From assembly GCA_007922195.1 (NCBI GenBank), contig ML681992.1, positions 2,977,049 to 3,041,048 on the forward strand: a stretch of DNA of 64,000 nt. Reading direction: 5' to 3'. Under the pieces are notes generated by a model. The model ran no database searches, had not been told where the DNA came from, and was given only the letters and a program-made list of their open reading frames with translations. Each line of letters begins with the position of its first letter. Within the stretch, counting starts at the first letter, position 1. Made by a program: the position numbers and the translations under genes. This document shows, piece by piece, positions 43,477 to 55,000 of the stretch. The stretch is from Podocnemis expansa (lineage: Eukaryota; Chordata; Testudines; Podocnemididae).

Positions 43477-44212
43477 AGCTATGTCCACACACAGTCAGTT
43501 AAATTGATTCTACTTGAATAGATTTAACAAAATCAATATAAAAATAGTTAAATTGATTTAAATAAAATCAATTTAACAGGTCCAGATCAATAAAACCCAA
43601 AGCGAACTCGCATGTCCAGACACAGGACTCGCTAGTTTGATTTGGGAGAGGGGCACCCTGGGAGGTGTGGCAACATGGTCCCCTGGCAGGGCCATGTTGC
43701 CACCCAATCTCCTGCCTGGCTCTCATATGGAGAGCCAGGCAGGGGAAAAAGGCCCCTAGGGAAGGGATCCCCCTGTGCCCTGCATACCCTGCCCTGTTTC
43801 CCCCACCACCAGTCCAGTCAGCTGGAGGTGGGGGTGGGCCCCCCTAAGTCCCCCTGCACCTCCTGTCCCTCCGTGACCAGGGTGCTGATCAGCTCCTGGC
43901 CAGGGTGCTTGGTGGGGGGGGGCACTTCCTTCCAGAGAGCCATATACCCGGGGAGGAAGAAGGTCCACCGTTATATCAACATGTGGATCATATTGATATA
44001 ACACAGCCGTACAGGGTTATTTCAAAACCACAGTTTTGAGATAACCCTCATTTTAATATAAAACTAGGTTTTATTATATTGAAATGATTTTCCTTATTTT
44101 GAAATAAGGGAGCTCCTTATTTCGAAATAAGGAAACGTTGTGTGGACCTAAATATTTTTAAATCGAAATAACCAGTGTTATTTCAGTTTAAAACCTGCGT
44201 GTTGACATACCC
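43477..44212. mobile_element. Harbinger-type MITE with different words at its two ends
   Basis: A 736-bp element. The left end AGCTATGTCCACACACAG carries TTAAATTGATTTAA words (43548-43561) like the transposase-bearing element at 6497. The right end, GGGTATGTCAACACGC on the - strand, carries TTATTTCGAAATAA words (perfect at 44117-44130). ATC at 43474-43476 and 44213-44215 is a 3-bp duplication. The core includes the shared block (43609-43720) with a hairpin (43669-43701) and a GC-rich stretch. Confidence 0.8.
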
Positions 44213-44215
44213 ATC

Positions 44216-45549
44216 CAGTTTTCAGTTCACAGCTCACTAATTGTATTCAATCTCCATGCCACTTAATCTGAGAGTGGCATTTTTAGGACAGATCTTTATA
44301 TTTCTCCAAAAATCAAAATGCATTGTATCTAGTGTTTCTCTTCATTCACTCATTTTATAATTCTACCCTATAAAAAGATCAGCTTTTTCTAGTGTTACCT
44401 TTGTTTCATTTTTCTATTTAAACACAAATCAAGCTGTATAACATTCATATTTATCGTTCAGAAAATGAATGTGTGTCATCAGGTTTTTTGTTGTTGTTGA
44501 TCGTTTTTATAATGACACGGCAACTTTTGCCAAGATCCAAAAATGATAGAAATAACATAACAGATGATTTTGTGAGTTGCATCCAAAATAGATTCAAGAA
44601 ATAGGCTCCCTTAGCTTTTGGAACTGACTTGGCAACATTAAGGTGTAGGGTGAAGTGACTTCTAAGGGACTCAAATTACATGACCTATGCAGGAGGCCAA
44701 ACTAAACATAATGGTTGTTTCTGGACTTAGTTGATTAGATCCTGACTTTTGACCCTTACATTTTTAGAGTGGAACGTTAGATTAATGTTCTTAGTCAGGG
44801 TCATATATCTACACATGCCAGGTGCTAACATTGTGAATGAGCTAAATTCAATTCCAAAGAGCTATGCTGATTTGCACCAGCTGAGCATCTGACCTACATG
44901 TTTAATACTAAAACTGCTATACATTAATGTAATCATCAAGTTATCATTTTGGGCCCCAATCTTTCATATGCTGATGCCCTAGAGTGACTTTATGCACATT
45001 AGTAATCCTGCTGAGACCAATGGGCCAACTCAGATGCGTGAGATGTCACGCATGTGAGGTTTTTGAAGAACTGGAGATATTAAATGAAAAGTTGGAAAAA
45101 ACGCAAAATTAAGACTTTTACACTAACTTGCCCAGATGGCACAATCCAGAGAGCCACTTCTGGACTCCTACACAAATCCATGCAACTCTCTGAAGTCAAC
45201 TGAAGTTACATATGTAAATCTCAATGCAAATTTGGCTCTATATATAATGGTATAATAATTTCTGAAATGTAGTCATCCCTTTAGGAAGAATGAAAAAGTT
45301 AAGAATGACATTAAAAACTTTTATTTTTGCATCTTCTGGGTTTTGACTATATAGATGTTTTCTTATCATTTAGTAAAAACAGTCAGGATTTTGTTTAATT
45401 TTACATACCACTTTAAAAGAAAAAAAAGAAAAAGAAAAAAATGATTATAACAGTATTCTTTGTTAATTTCACCCTGTGCTTCTACAACATCATTCTCAAA
45501 GGTTTACAAAAATGTTAAGTGCACAGAGAAAGAAAACCACACTCTGGGT
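44216..45549. other. no gene recognised
   Basis: AT-rich DNA with an A-rich low-complexity run at 45415-45441. Confidence 0.5.
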
Positions 45550-45978
45550 GGCTATGTCCACATGTACATCGTTATTTTGAAATAAGTTAATTCAAATTAA
45601 GGGAAAATCTCAAAGCAAAATAGCATGTCCAAACAGAGGACTTGCTATTTTGCTTTAGGAGAGGGGCACCATGGCAGGTGTGGCAACATGTTCCCCTCCC
45701 TCTGCCATGCCCTCACTCAATATAGGCTAAAAAGAAGGCACTCTGGGAAGGAGAAGGACAAAAGTTTTATTTTGAAATAATGGTTATTTTGAAATAACAT
45801 GTCTGAATGGCATTATTTTGAAATAACCATTTCAAAGTAACAGCCATTTCGATTTAAAGGAGTTTTAAGCTATTTCAAAATGATGGCTCTTATTTCGAAA
45901 TGATGGAGCCCATCATTTCAAAATAAGAATATGTTGTGTGGACCTAATCTCTTTTATTTTGAAATAACCAGTGTTATT
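45550..45978. mobile_element. Harbinger-type MITE, TTATTTCGAAATAA class, right end truncated
   Basis: The left end GGCTATGTCCACATGTACAT is intact, the shared core block is at 45621-45715, and TTATTTTGAAATAA words follow. The sequence breaks off at 'ccagtgttattg', where intact relatives continue for a further 30 bases to the terminal repeat, and another MITE begins at once. Confidence 0.75.
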
Positions 45979-46233
45979 GCCACCATCAGCCGGGCATTCC
46001 AGGATAACTTAGCAATGAGTTAGAACTCACTGCTGTGCTCCTGGAAGTCGGCTCCACAAGATCTGGGGGCCAGGAGGCTTACAGGAAAGCTGACCGCATA
46101 GCATTTTCAGTCAGCTTTCCAAAGTGTTTCCAGCTGGCTAAGAAAGTCACCAGCATTTACTCAAGGCATTATACATGCCTTGCATAAATGCCTGTCAACT
46201 ATCGCCAAAAACCGCCTGAGTGCAGACTAGGGC
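45979..46233 (-). mobile_element. MITE of the 62.8-kb family, abutting another MITE
   Basis: It is the inverted relative of 62820-63091: 'catcagccgggcattccagga', 'actcactgctgtgctcctgg', 'ggcattatacatgccttgcat' and 'tgcagactagggctta' match in reverse order. Its outermost end on the left is missing at the junction. Confidence 0.75.
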
Positions 46234-48505
46234 TTAGTAACTACTGATAGTTCGCCTGCCTGATCTTCCAAAGATTTACCCATGTAAAACTTAACTTATA
46301 TGATTAGTTTCATTCACTTCAAAATAAACATTTGAGTAGACTTTGAAGGATGGAGACTTACTCTATAGTCTCATATTCCACAGTCACTGAAATTTCATTC
46401 TGCATATCTACAAAAAACATTTTAAAAATAATTTATGACAACTTCATGAGGCTTTTGTTGTTTCTTTTTTTTTTCCCCTACCTTTTCCATTCACCTTGAG
46501 GCAGATCCTCAGTTGGTACAAACTGCCATATCTTCAGTGGAGCTATCATAACTCACAGCAGTCAAGGAGCTGTCCACTGAAGACTAGTTCTTTGCAAGCC
46601 CCAGAACATTTAAGCCAGCAATCATCCATTTTGTGTGTGAGAGAAACTATTAATAAGGACTTTTTGCAGGAAAAGTGTATTTGGGTTATTGCTGCATTAC
46701 TCATAATTTGGTCAACAGATTTTGCTCCAATTCTGTAAAATAGAAAGTATCCTGGACATATTCAGTGTCAATAAAGAATACTGTTGAACATTATAAGTAT
46801 GTAAAAACCAGAAAATTGTAACTGAAGTTTAATATATCTTTAACAGTAGCATTTTCTACCCAGTGAACACTATAAAATGTGAAAAACAAATTTTCAGAAA
46901 CTAACACGCTTCGGTTTTGTGTACAAGTTTTTAATACACATGCACACAGAAAAAAAAAACTATCCTATCTGCTGATTCACAGATAACCTCATGCTTAGAG
47001 AATCACATCCCAAAAGCAATCTGATACTTCTATTTACAACCTGGCTCATTCAGAAGGACTTGGCAAAACTAATGTTTCCTGGAACCAAGCATATTACCTC
47101 TGGATGCCAACTTCCATTTTCTTTATCTTCTTTATTTAAAAAAAAAAAGGAAAAAAAGAGGGGGAGAGAGAGAAAGAGAGAGAGATTTGAAAGTTAAATG
47201 AGAAGAGTTTGGGTACCCAGGATAGCTCCAGGGCTAACTTGTTTTGGTTCTCTACTTTAAATAAAGCTTTGAAGAATAGATTTTTCTTAGCTAGGGTGTC
47301 CTAATAGTCAACAATTGAAAATGATCAGAGGTTGTGTGATTATATTTCAATTCTACAAGCAGCAAGAAAAGCTATATGGATTTTAATGGCATTGTGTACA
47401 TTTGTAGTCACCAGAACAGGAACAGAGAATACCCCTTGTCAAATGCCTGACTTTCATAATCTCTCAGATACAACCTTTGAATGCTGAGATTTTGCATTAA
47501 AAGAGCAAGCCAGCTTCACTCCCACTATGATTGCAGTTGTTTTCAATTGATATGTAAATGAACGCTTAACGCTTTTGCCCATATTCACTTTTTAATATTG
47601 ATAAATCGCCAAGAGCTCATAAATGATGTTGCGTGTAGGTGTCATTTTGTCTTTTGAGCTTGGTTACTATCTTCCTAATATGTTATAAAGAAAATACATT
47701 CTGCAGCACTTCTGTGCTGTGAAACATATACAGTAGCTCCTTTCCTGTTTCATTTTAGAACAGACTGGAGATTAAAAAGGCATATACTCTACTGTTAACC
47801 ACTACTATTATATATATTCTAGGACAAAATGCAACAAAAATATTTAAAGTGATTAAATAATAGAACATTATTCACCCAGAATTCTTTATTTTTTGGCTTT
47901 AGCTGATAAGTAAAAATAACAGATAAGATGTTCATCAAGTTAAAATGTGATATCATCCTTTATTTTTGTTATCTCAGAAGAAAATCTTTGATTCTTAAGC
48001 ACTAATTGTACTTGAATTCCAAAATAAATAAATACCAGTCAGACATAACGGTGTATGAAAATTCTCTTGTAAAAGTAGGTTGAAGAGAGTATTTGGGTTC
48101 CGAGTCTTTTTCATAGAGGTCCTTTTGTAAGAGTCAGAACAAGGCATAATTTTGATGCAAATTTTAGCTTCAGAATAGATTAGTGTTTGTGTGAGGTCAT
48201 TCTGTAAAGTTCCTGGAACATAGAATTCCTCAATCTACCTGGTCACAAATTTGTTCTTTCTACATGTAGGAAAAGTACTCCTAGATTCCGGAGATGGATG
48301 CAACAAAAAATCCATAGATAGACTGATAAAAGTGTTACTTTGTTTTTGTGGTATACACGTTTTCCTGATTTCTTCCTGACCTAATCTTCCTAAAAATCTT
48401 TTTCTCCTTTCTTCTACCTTGGCATCCAGTCTTCCCCAACAGAATGATAGGGGCACTGGCCAATTTAGGTAAAATCTGATAGCAGCTGCAGAAAAAGACA
48501 AATAA
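46234..48505. other. no gene; purine-rich run at 47140-47186
   Basis: The run is an A/G tract (ggggagagagagaaagagag). Nothing else is supported. Confidence 0.5.
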
Positions 48506-48509
48506 CTTT

Positions 48510-49347
48510 CATTAAAGAGTCTTGTGGCATTTAAAGACCACGGCTATGTCCACACATACATTGTTATTTCAAAATAAGTTATTTGAAAATGAGTTATTTT
48601 GAAATAAAGTCCTTATTTTGAAATCAGTTAATTCGAATTAAGGGAAAGCCTGCTATTGAAACGGCTCTTATTTTGAAATGTTTATTTCGAAATAACGCCG
48701 TTTGCCGTTTGGACATGTTGTTTCGAAACAGTTGTTTCGAAACAATGGTGTTGTTTCAAAACAACATGTCCAAACAGTGTTATTTCGAAATAACCATTTC
48801 AAAATAACAGCTGTTTCAAAATGAATGGGTTTTAAGCTGTTTCAAAATGACGGTTCTTATTTTGAAATGACAGAGCCTGTCATTTTGAAATAAAAAAAAG
48901 TCATGTGGACCTAATCTTTTTTATTTTGAAATAACCAGTGTTATTTCAAAATAAAAGAGATGTGTGGACATGCCCTAACAGATTTATTTATTGTGTGAGG
49001 TTTCATGGGAGAAAATCCCACTTCATCAAATGCTTTGAAGAGGGGGAACTTACAAAATTGGATGAGAAAAAATGCAGGGGAGTGTAAGACAGAGGATCAG
49101 GTCATACTGCAACCTGATCCCATATCTCACACTCCCTTGCATTTATTCGCATTCAATTCTGTAAGTTCCCCCTCTTCAAAGCATCTGACAAAGTGGGATT
49201 TTCTCCCATGAAAGATCATGAAATAAATAAATCTGTTAGTCTTTAAGTGCCACAAGACTCCTTGTTTTTTGTTTTTTTGTTTTGTTTTTGTTTTGTTTTG
49301 TTTTTTTATGTATTTTGCTTTACTAGACTAGCACAGCTGCCCCTTTG
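48510..49347. mobile_element. palindromic Penelope tail with nested MITE
   Basis: The left arm (aagagtcttgtggcatttaa, then after the MITE aacagatttatttattgtg and 'tgggagaaaatcccacttca') and the right arm (49115-49265, ending 'taagtgccacaagactcctt') are inverted copies centred near 49108. The tail end 'agactagcacagctgcccct' closes it at about 49347. A TTTTG-rich run lies at 49263-49305. Confidence 0.8.
48542..48975. mobile_element. Harbinger-type MITE, TTATTTCGAAATAA class, inside Penelope tail
   Basis: Ends GGCTATGTCCACACAT and GGGCATGTCCACACAT (right, - strand). It sits within the conserved Penelope phrase 'aaagactaacagat': TAA follows on the right (48976-48978), and CAC replaces it on the left (48539-48541), probably a decayed TAA duplication. 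TTATTTCGAAATAA and TTGTTTCGAAACAA words fill both halves. Confidence 0.85.
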
Positions 49348-49349
49348 GA

Positions 49350-49649
49350 ATTTGATTACAGAAAAGCTCTCAGCTGCTTGGTTTACCCTTTCACTAAAGA
49401 GATCTGCCTCTAGCTGTAAATGTGGAATTCAATAGCAGGTTGTACTTCTCCAGGTGTGTGGTAGACCAACTTATTAAGACTATGTGTTAGAGGAAAGGTG
49501 AACTTTGGCTATTTTAATTGGACTGATTTCTTTCCCTGGAGAATACAGCTCTTGACTTCAAATATAAAACAGACCATAGTTTGCACCTCTTTTGATTAAT
49601 TTTTTAATGTCTGTAAAATTAAGATTTGGCTAAACTGGTCATGCATGTG
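49350..49649. other. no gene recognised
   Basis: About 300 bases of AT-rich sequence with nothing supported. Confidence 0.5.
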
Positions 49650-50094
49650 GTTGTATGTTTACACTTACAAATTAATTTGAACTGATGAGGATCAATTCAA
49701 ATTAAATAAATGCATGGTCACACTGGCTTTCATTAATTCGAACTAAGGAATGCCTTAGTCTGAACTGATGAAAGCTAACTTCAAAGTTATAAAATCTGGT
49801 TTACCTTTGAAGTGATGCTTAATTCAAACTCATTAGTTCAAATTAACCCAATGTAGTCATGTTAATTGGAACTGTCAGTGCGAATTAGCGACAGCTTGAT
49901 TTTCCCTATGCAATAGCGTCCCCTACCTAATTCGAAGTAGCAAGCCCTGTGCATGGAAATGTTAGGTCAAATTTAGGTTTCTAGTGTGGTTATGTGAATT
50001 TGAATTAACTTAATTCGAACTAATCATAATTTGTTCGAATTTGTTAGTTTGAATTCAGTTAATTAGAACTAACCTTCTGAATATAGACATACTC
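49650..50094. mobile_element. Harbinger-type MITE, TTAATTCGAACTAA class
   Basis: Degenerate ends (tgtatgtttacactt on the left, gagtatgtctatattc on the right, - strand). Many copies of the word TTAATTCGAACTAA (49733-49746, 50011-50024) and relatives are present. No coding capacity. No clear duplication. Confidence 0.7.
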
Positions 50095-51702
50095 ATTGTG
50101 ACTTCTAAATATGACCGATATTATAGAAGGTAGTCCTTCAAAACAACAAAGCTGGAGTGCCTCCAGGTATAAAAGGTTGAGCAGAGATCTTTTCAGTAGT
50201 CCAGGGATGTGTCAGAAGTATCCAGGAAAGGCTTTAGCACTGATCTGGTGTGTGCTTATGTACATAAATAGGTCTGCTGGGCTCATAGGCACTACTTATG
50301 TACTAAATTAGTTACTTTCATAACTGAAATTTAGGGGTTTAAATGACCTCTAATTCTGTTGGTGCTAAATAAAAGCTTAGTTAGAAAGCAAGGAAAAAAG
50401 TGGTTGTCTGTCAGCATTTTTAACTGTATAAACGCTCTGTTTCTGTGGTTTGTTTGTTTTTTTTTCTTTTTAATTTCTTGACCTGAAATGGATGGGAAAA
50501 ACTAAGCCACAGCTGCTGACATTTCTGCATGACTGTTCAGCCTACAATAAAAAGCTATTTATTTTGAACCTGAAAATCTATGAGTTCAAATGAAGATCAC
50601 TGTAAAAGAGGTGACCCACAAGACACTAAAATTGCCTGTTCTCTAGTCTATTAGCTGCTAAAGGCCTCCATCTTTGTACATTTCTAGACTGACAGTGAGC
50701 TGCAGTTGAATTAAAATAAAACTGTCCTTTCCTTAGGCATATGCCATACTTTTTTACTGTTTTATTGCATCAACGTTCTGTTACAAAATAAGCTTTGAAA
50801 ACCTTGATCCATGTGACTCTAGGGGCTCCTAAAGATATTGGAGACATATCAGCCCCCATATGCAAAATCCAAATAAAAAAGGAACAAAAAATTGATAACA
50901 TGATAATTTAGCCTGTTTGTGTTTTTGTTTCAGAAAGTCTTTGAACAAATTATGATTTCTTTTAAATTTTTCCTTGAATTTACACTGTTCAGTTTTGTGA
51001 AGGTTTTTGTTGTTTTACTTTGATTGTGAACCCTTAAATGTTGAATTGTGACATTTAATACTTGAAGTGTAAACCATTTGGATTAAATTGTGATTGGTCC
51101 TCCATTCTGATTCTGTTTCCCCAGTAAATACATTGCTTTCTTGTGAACAGGAAAAAAGATAGCTTGAACCAGTCACTGAGGCTTTGATTTTGCCATAGAG
51201 TTATGGCAATTTAGGGAGAAATGCCAGATAAGCCAGAGTAAAGGAGATGAGAAAATTGTAAACTTTTCCCCTTCTTATAGTGACATAAGCACGTAGAAGT
51301 GAATTCATCTTACATTGGAAGAAATAAGCAAAGTCTGTTTGTACTATCATTGTTGGTCTCCATTCACTACAGAAACTGTTATCGCACCCTGGGGAAAGCT
51401 CATCTACTGAGTAAATGGACTAACTGTGGCACAGCACATCAAAAGTCCATTTCTAAACCACTTCTAATTCCATTTTTTTATTAAGTTCTTGTATTAAATA
51501 TAGTTGCTGCATTTACTCCATGAGAAATGAACCCGCTCTACTGAGCTTCCAGGAAACAACTTGTTCATCCATTTCACAAAAGGAGATCTTAACCAGGCAG
51601 AATTATCTGAAGAACAGATCCCTTTTGCATGTGAATACTTTTGTAAGTGAATGTAGAAAACTGTACATAATAGCACAGAAAAACAGAAAAGGATCCCATA
51701 AA
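50095..51702. other. no gene recognised
   Basis: AT-rich, unique-looking. ORFs at 50111, 51299, 51520 and 51494(-) have no motifs. Confidence 0.5.
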
Positions 51703-52042
51703 GCTTTGTCTACTTTGGCAAATTAGTCTGGTCTAAGGAAACTTAGAAATTTCTTAGTTTGGACTAGCCAAAGCTTAGGCTGGACTAGTAAAATCCCTTG
51801 CTTAGTCCAGACTAGCCAGCTTAGTTCAAGCATAACTAAGTACATGCAAGACCCAAAATAATAATAAAAATAAGCCATTAGTTCAAATTAGCCAAACATT
51901 CTAGTTCAAACTAGGACACACGACTATTTCTAACTAAGAAGCCGCAGTTAGTCCGAACTAGCCTGAGGTTAGTTCGCACTAACCTTGGACTTTTTTGGTG
52001 TACTAGCAACTCCACACTAATAAAGTAGATGTAGACATAGCC
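51703..52042. mobile_element. Harbinger-type MITE, TTAGTCCGAACTAG class
   Basis: Ends GCTTTGTCTACTTTGG and GGCTATGTCTACATCTAC (right, - strand), flanked by AAA on both sides (51700-51702 and 52043-52045). The words are TTAGTCCGAACTAG (51948-51961), CTAGTCCAGACTAG-like and TTAGTTCGCACTAA. Confidence 0.75.
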
Positions 52043-52045
52043 AAA

Positions 52046-55000
52046 TAGACTAATACAGCACAAACCACAATTCCTCTGAAAGAAACTAAAGCAAGGGACA
52101 TGGAGACAAGGTGGTTTCCTCAGAGATTTTTTCAGGATCTGATGTTAAAATAACCACCACAACATGGCTGGAAATGGGAGAGGGGGCAAGTGAACAAGAA
52201 CATAGGGTCAGTTATGATTTTCTTAAGGAAATATAAAGCTAAATATTAATATAAATGCAAACATACTGAAAATATCAACTTGATGATGCTTACAACAGAG
52301 ATAAATAATGATCGGGGAATGGGTAGAGATTGTTATACATGAAGAAATAGGGTTTTTTCCATTTGGGGAAAGCATATGAATATGCCCCCAAAATATATTT
52401 AATGGGGTAGGAGCAGAAAATGTACAGATTGTTTAAGAAAGAAATCTGCCCAGGAGGAGGTGGGAAGTAGGTGACATGCAACTGTGGCTGGAGGTCATAG
52501 CTCTCAGGAAGGCATAGAAGTAATTTGGGGTAGTAAAAAGGATATAGCTACTGTGCTTCACACTAACAAATCCACATTTACTGTGCAAAGTTTTAAAATT
52601 ACTGTGCTATTTGAAATGTTGCCTATATTTGGAAAGGAAGTGTCATGGTAAATCTTTACTATTTTATAGTAAAAAATGTTTTATTTCCCCACCATTACTA
52701 TTGTAGAAGTCATGTGTTAAACATGGGGTCATATAGACAAACATATCATGGATAAATGCCTTTGATATAGTGAGATCTATTAGGCAGTGTCTAGTATCCC
52801 AAGAGGAAAATGGAAAGCCCATTTGCTTTGGACATTTAATAATCACACTGGTAAAACACCAGAAAATGTGCTATAGGGGACAATCCTGTGGCTGGAAGAT
52901 GGCCTGCTTGATTTAATAGTACAACCTCTAACTCTCATAGTTCTAGGAAAACAGCTGAGAACCAAACCTATGTTGTGAAGGTTTTACATAAATAATGAAT
53001 CTGATCTGGGGCTCAAATGGCTATTTCTGGACTCAGAGTTGTTTGAAAGCATGTATCTAAATTCTCAAGCATTTATCTGCTCTGACTCCTGAATGGTGAG
53101 TGCCACTCCCACATGAATTTTGTTTGTGGAGAGCATTGATTCTGGACATTTCAGTTGCTGTACAACTGATTGGTGCTGGGAAAATATTCCCAAGCACCAG
53201 CAGGTAACTTAGAATCTTATAGTGCAGATGGCACTTTTTGTATTTTATTCCAGTTTTGGATAACCAATATTACAGCTGTGATATGTGCACACTTTCATAA
53301 TAAACACCTATTTTCAAATGTGTTTAACTTTCTGCAGAATTCTTCCTTTAAATATGAAGTTCAAAGCTAGGTCTTACCCTACAGATACTTTATTGTGAAG
53401 ATATAAGGGAAAGATCAACTTGCAGCAACAAAATGGAATGTCTATAGTAAATCTATGATAATTCCTCTCCTTCCTTCTATGAGGAACAAAACACTTAACA
53501 GTGTTGACCTTTAACTTTCATGCAATGATGATAATTTAACATCGCATGAGATGGATGGCAGGTCCCTCTTCTTGAGTATTTGTTCCAGGCTCTCTGTACA
53601 TTCATCTTTGCTTCAGTTATACTCATTTCTCATTCTTTAGATTTTCTTCACAATGTTAACAGCTAAAGACAGATGTTTTGTTTTAAAATGAAAGATCAGA
53701 TTCTGGAGAATAAGGTCACAGCTTCAGAGAAGTGTTGGTATGGCTTATGAACATGCAGCAGTTATTTCCAACCCATTTTCGTAAATGAGTGTGGCTTTTC
53801 CATGTTGCTTTGTTGCATATCTTCAGAATATCTGCATGTCAAACACTCCTCTCATTTATATTTATGTAGTCTCACTGAGGTCTGGGTTTGTATTTGTTAT
53901 AACCTGGCACAGTTTTTCATTTGGGACAGTCATGAATCTGCTGTAAGTTGACCCAAATGTTGATACCATAAACTTCTAAACCAAGTGAGTCTGGGTTTAG
54001 TCTAGTTACTGCTTCTAACGGTGGGACTGTAAGGCATATTCCCAGACTCAGACCTCTTAAATGAACACTTCCTTGACTGCCCAGACCTTCAAACCAATAT
54101 ATCCAATTTCTCATGCCCCCAGTTGCTTACACATAGTCCCCCAGAATTCCACAGGGTTTTGGTACTCCAGATTCTAACTGAAGTTCAGAGGAGACAGAGG
54201 GGGGCAACGTGGGAAGGGAAGAAAGGAAGGAATGCAGACAAAGCAAGTGAATAGCTCAAGCAGAGTCACTTTACTCTTTAAAAACTACAAAAAGTTAGAG
54301 ATCTTAGAAAAATAGAAGTCTTCAACTGCACTCTCAGAGTCGTTTCTGCCTCCTCTTAGTGTATGTAGTGATGGACAGACCACCTCCAAAGAGAAGCATC
54401 CACTTCTTAAATACATAGATATTGTCTTTGTTCCTTTCTGCCATGTGTCAAGGCTGAATATGCGCCTGGAGTTTCTCTGTCAGACTTCTGCATAGAAAAT
54501 CCATTGTTCCATGGATGTGGGCCAGTAGCTGAGAGACAATCAGTCAGTGGTCTTAGATTATTGTCTTGCTGGTTCTGAGACATTGTCTTTCAGTGAGATG
54601 TCAAATACCTTTCTTATGCAGGTAACTGGCTGGAGTACAGCATAATGAACTTTGCATGTTGCACAAGACAGATGTCCTAATCCAAACAGAAGGTTATTAT
54701 ACAAAATGGAGGCACTCATAATTTGCCCCACATATATCCCATTTTGTCATTGCATCAGTGCAACAAACAGAAGAATTTGACCTCCTTTCCTTTTTGTTAC
54801 ACATTTTATTATTTAAAGAGCTTTGAAATGCAGTACACATAAAAGGCATTGTGTAAAAGAAAATTACTTATTCAGCACAGGAATGATAACTCATGAGCAT
54901 CTATTTTTCAGATAGACTGTCCATGGTTATCTCTCTCTATTCACAACAGTGTCATTTGCTGTCCAAATAGATAGCAGGTTATGCATGAAAATAAATACCA

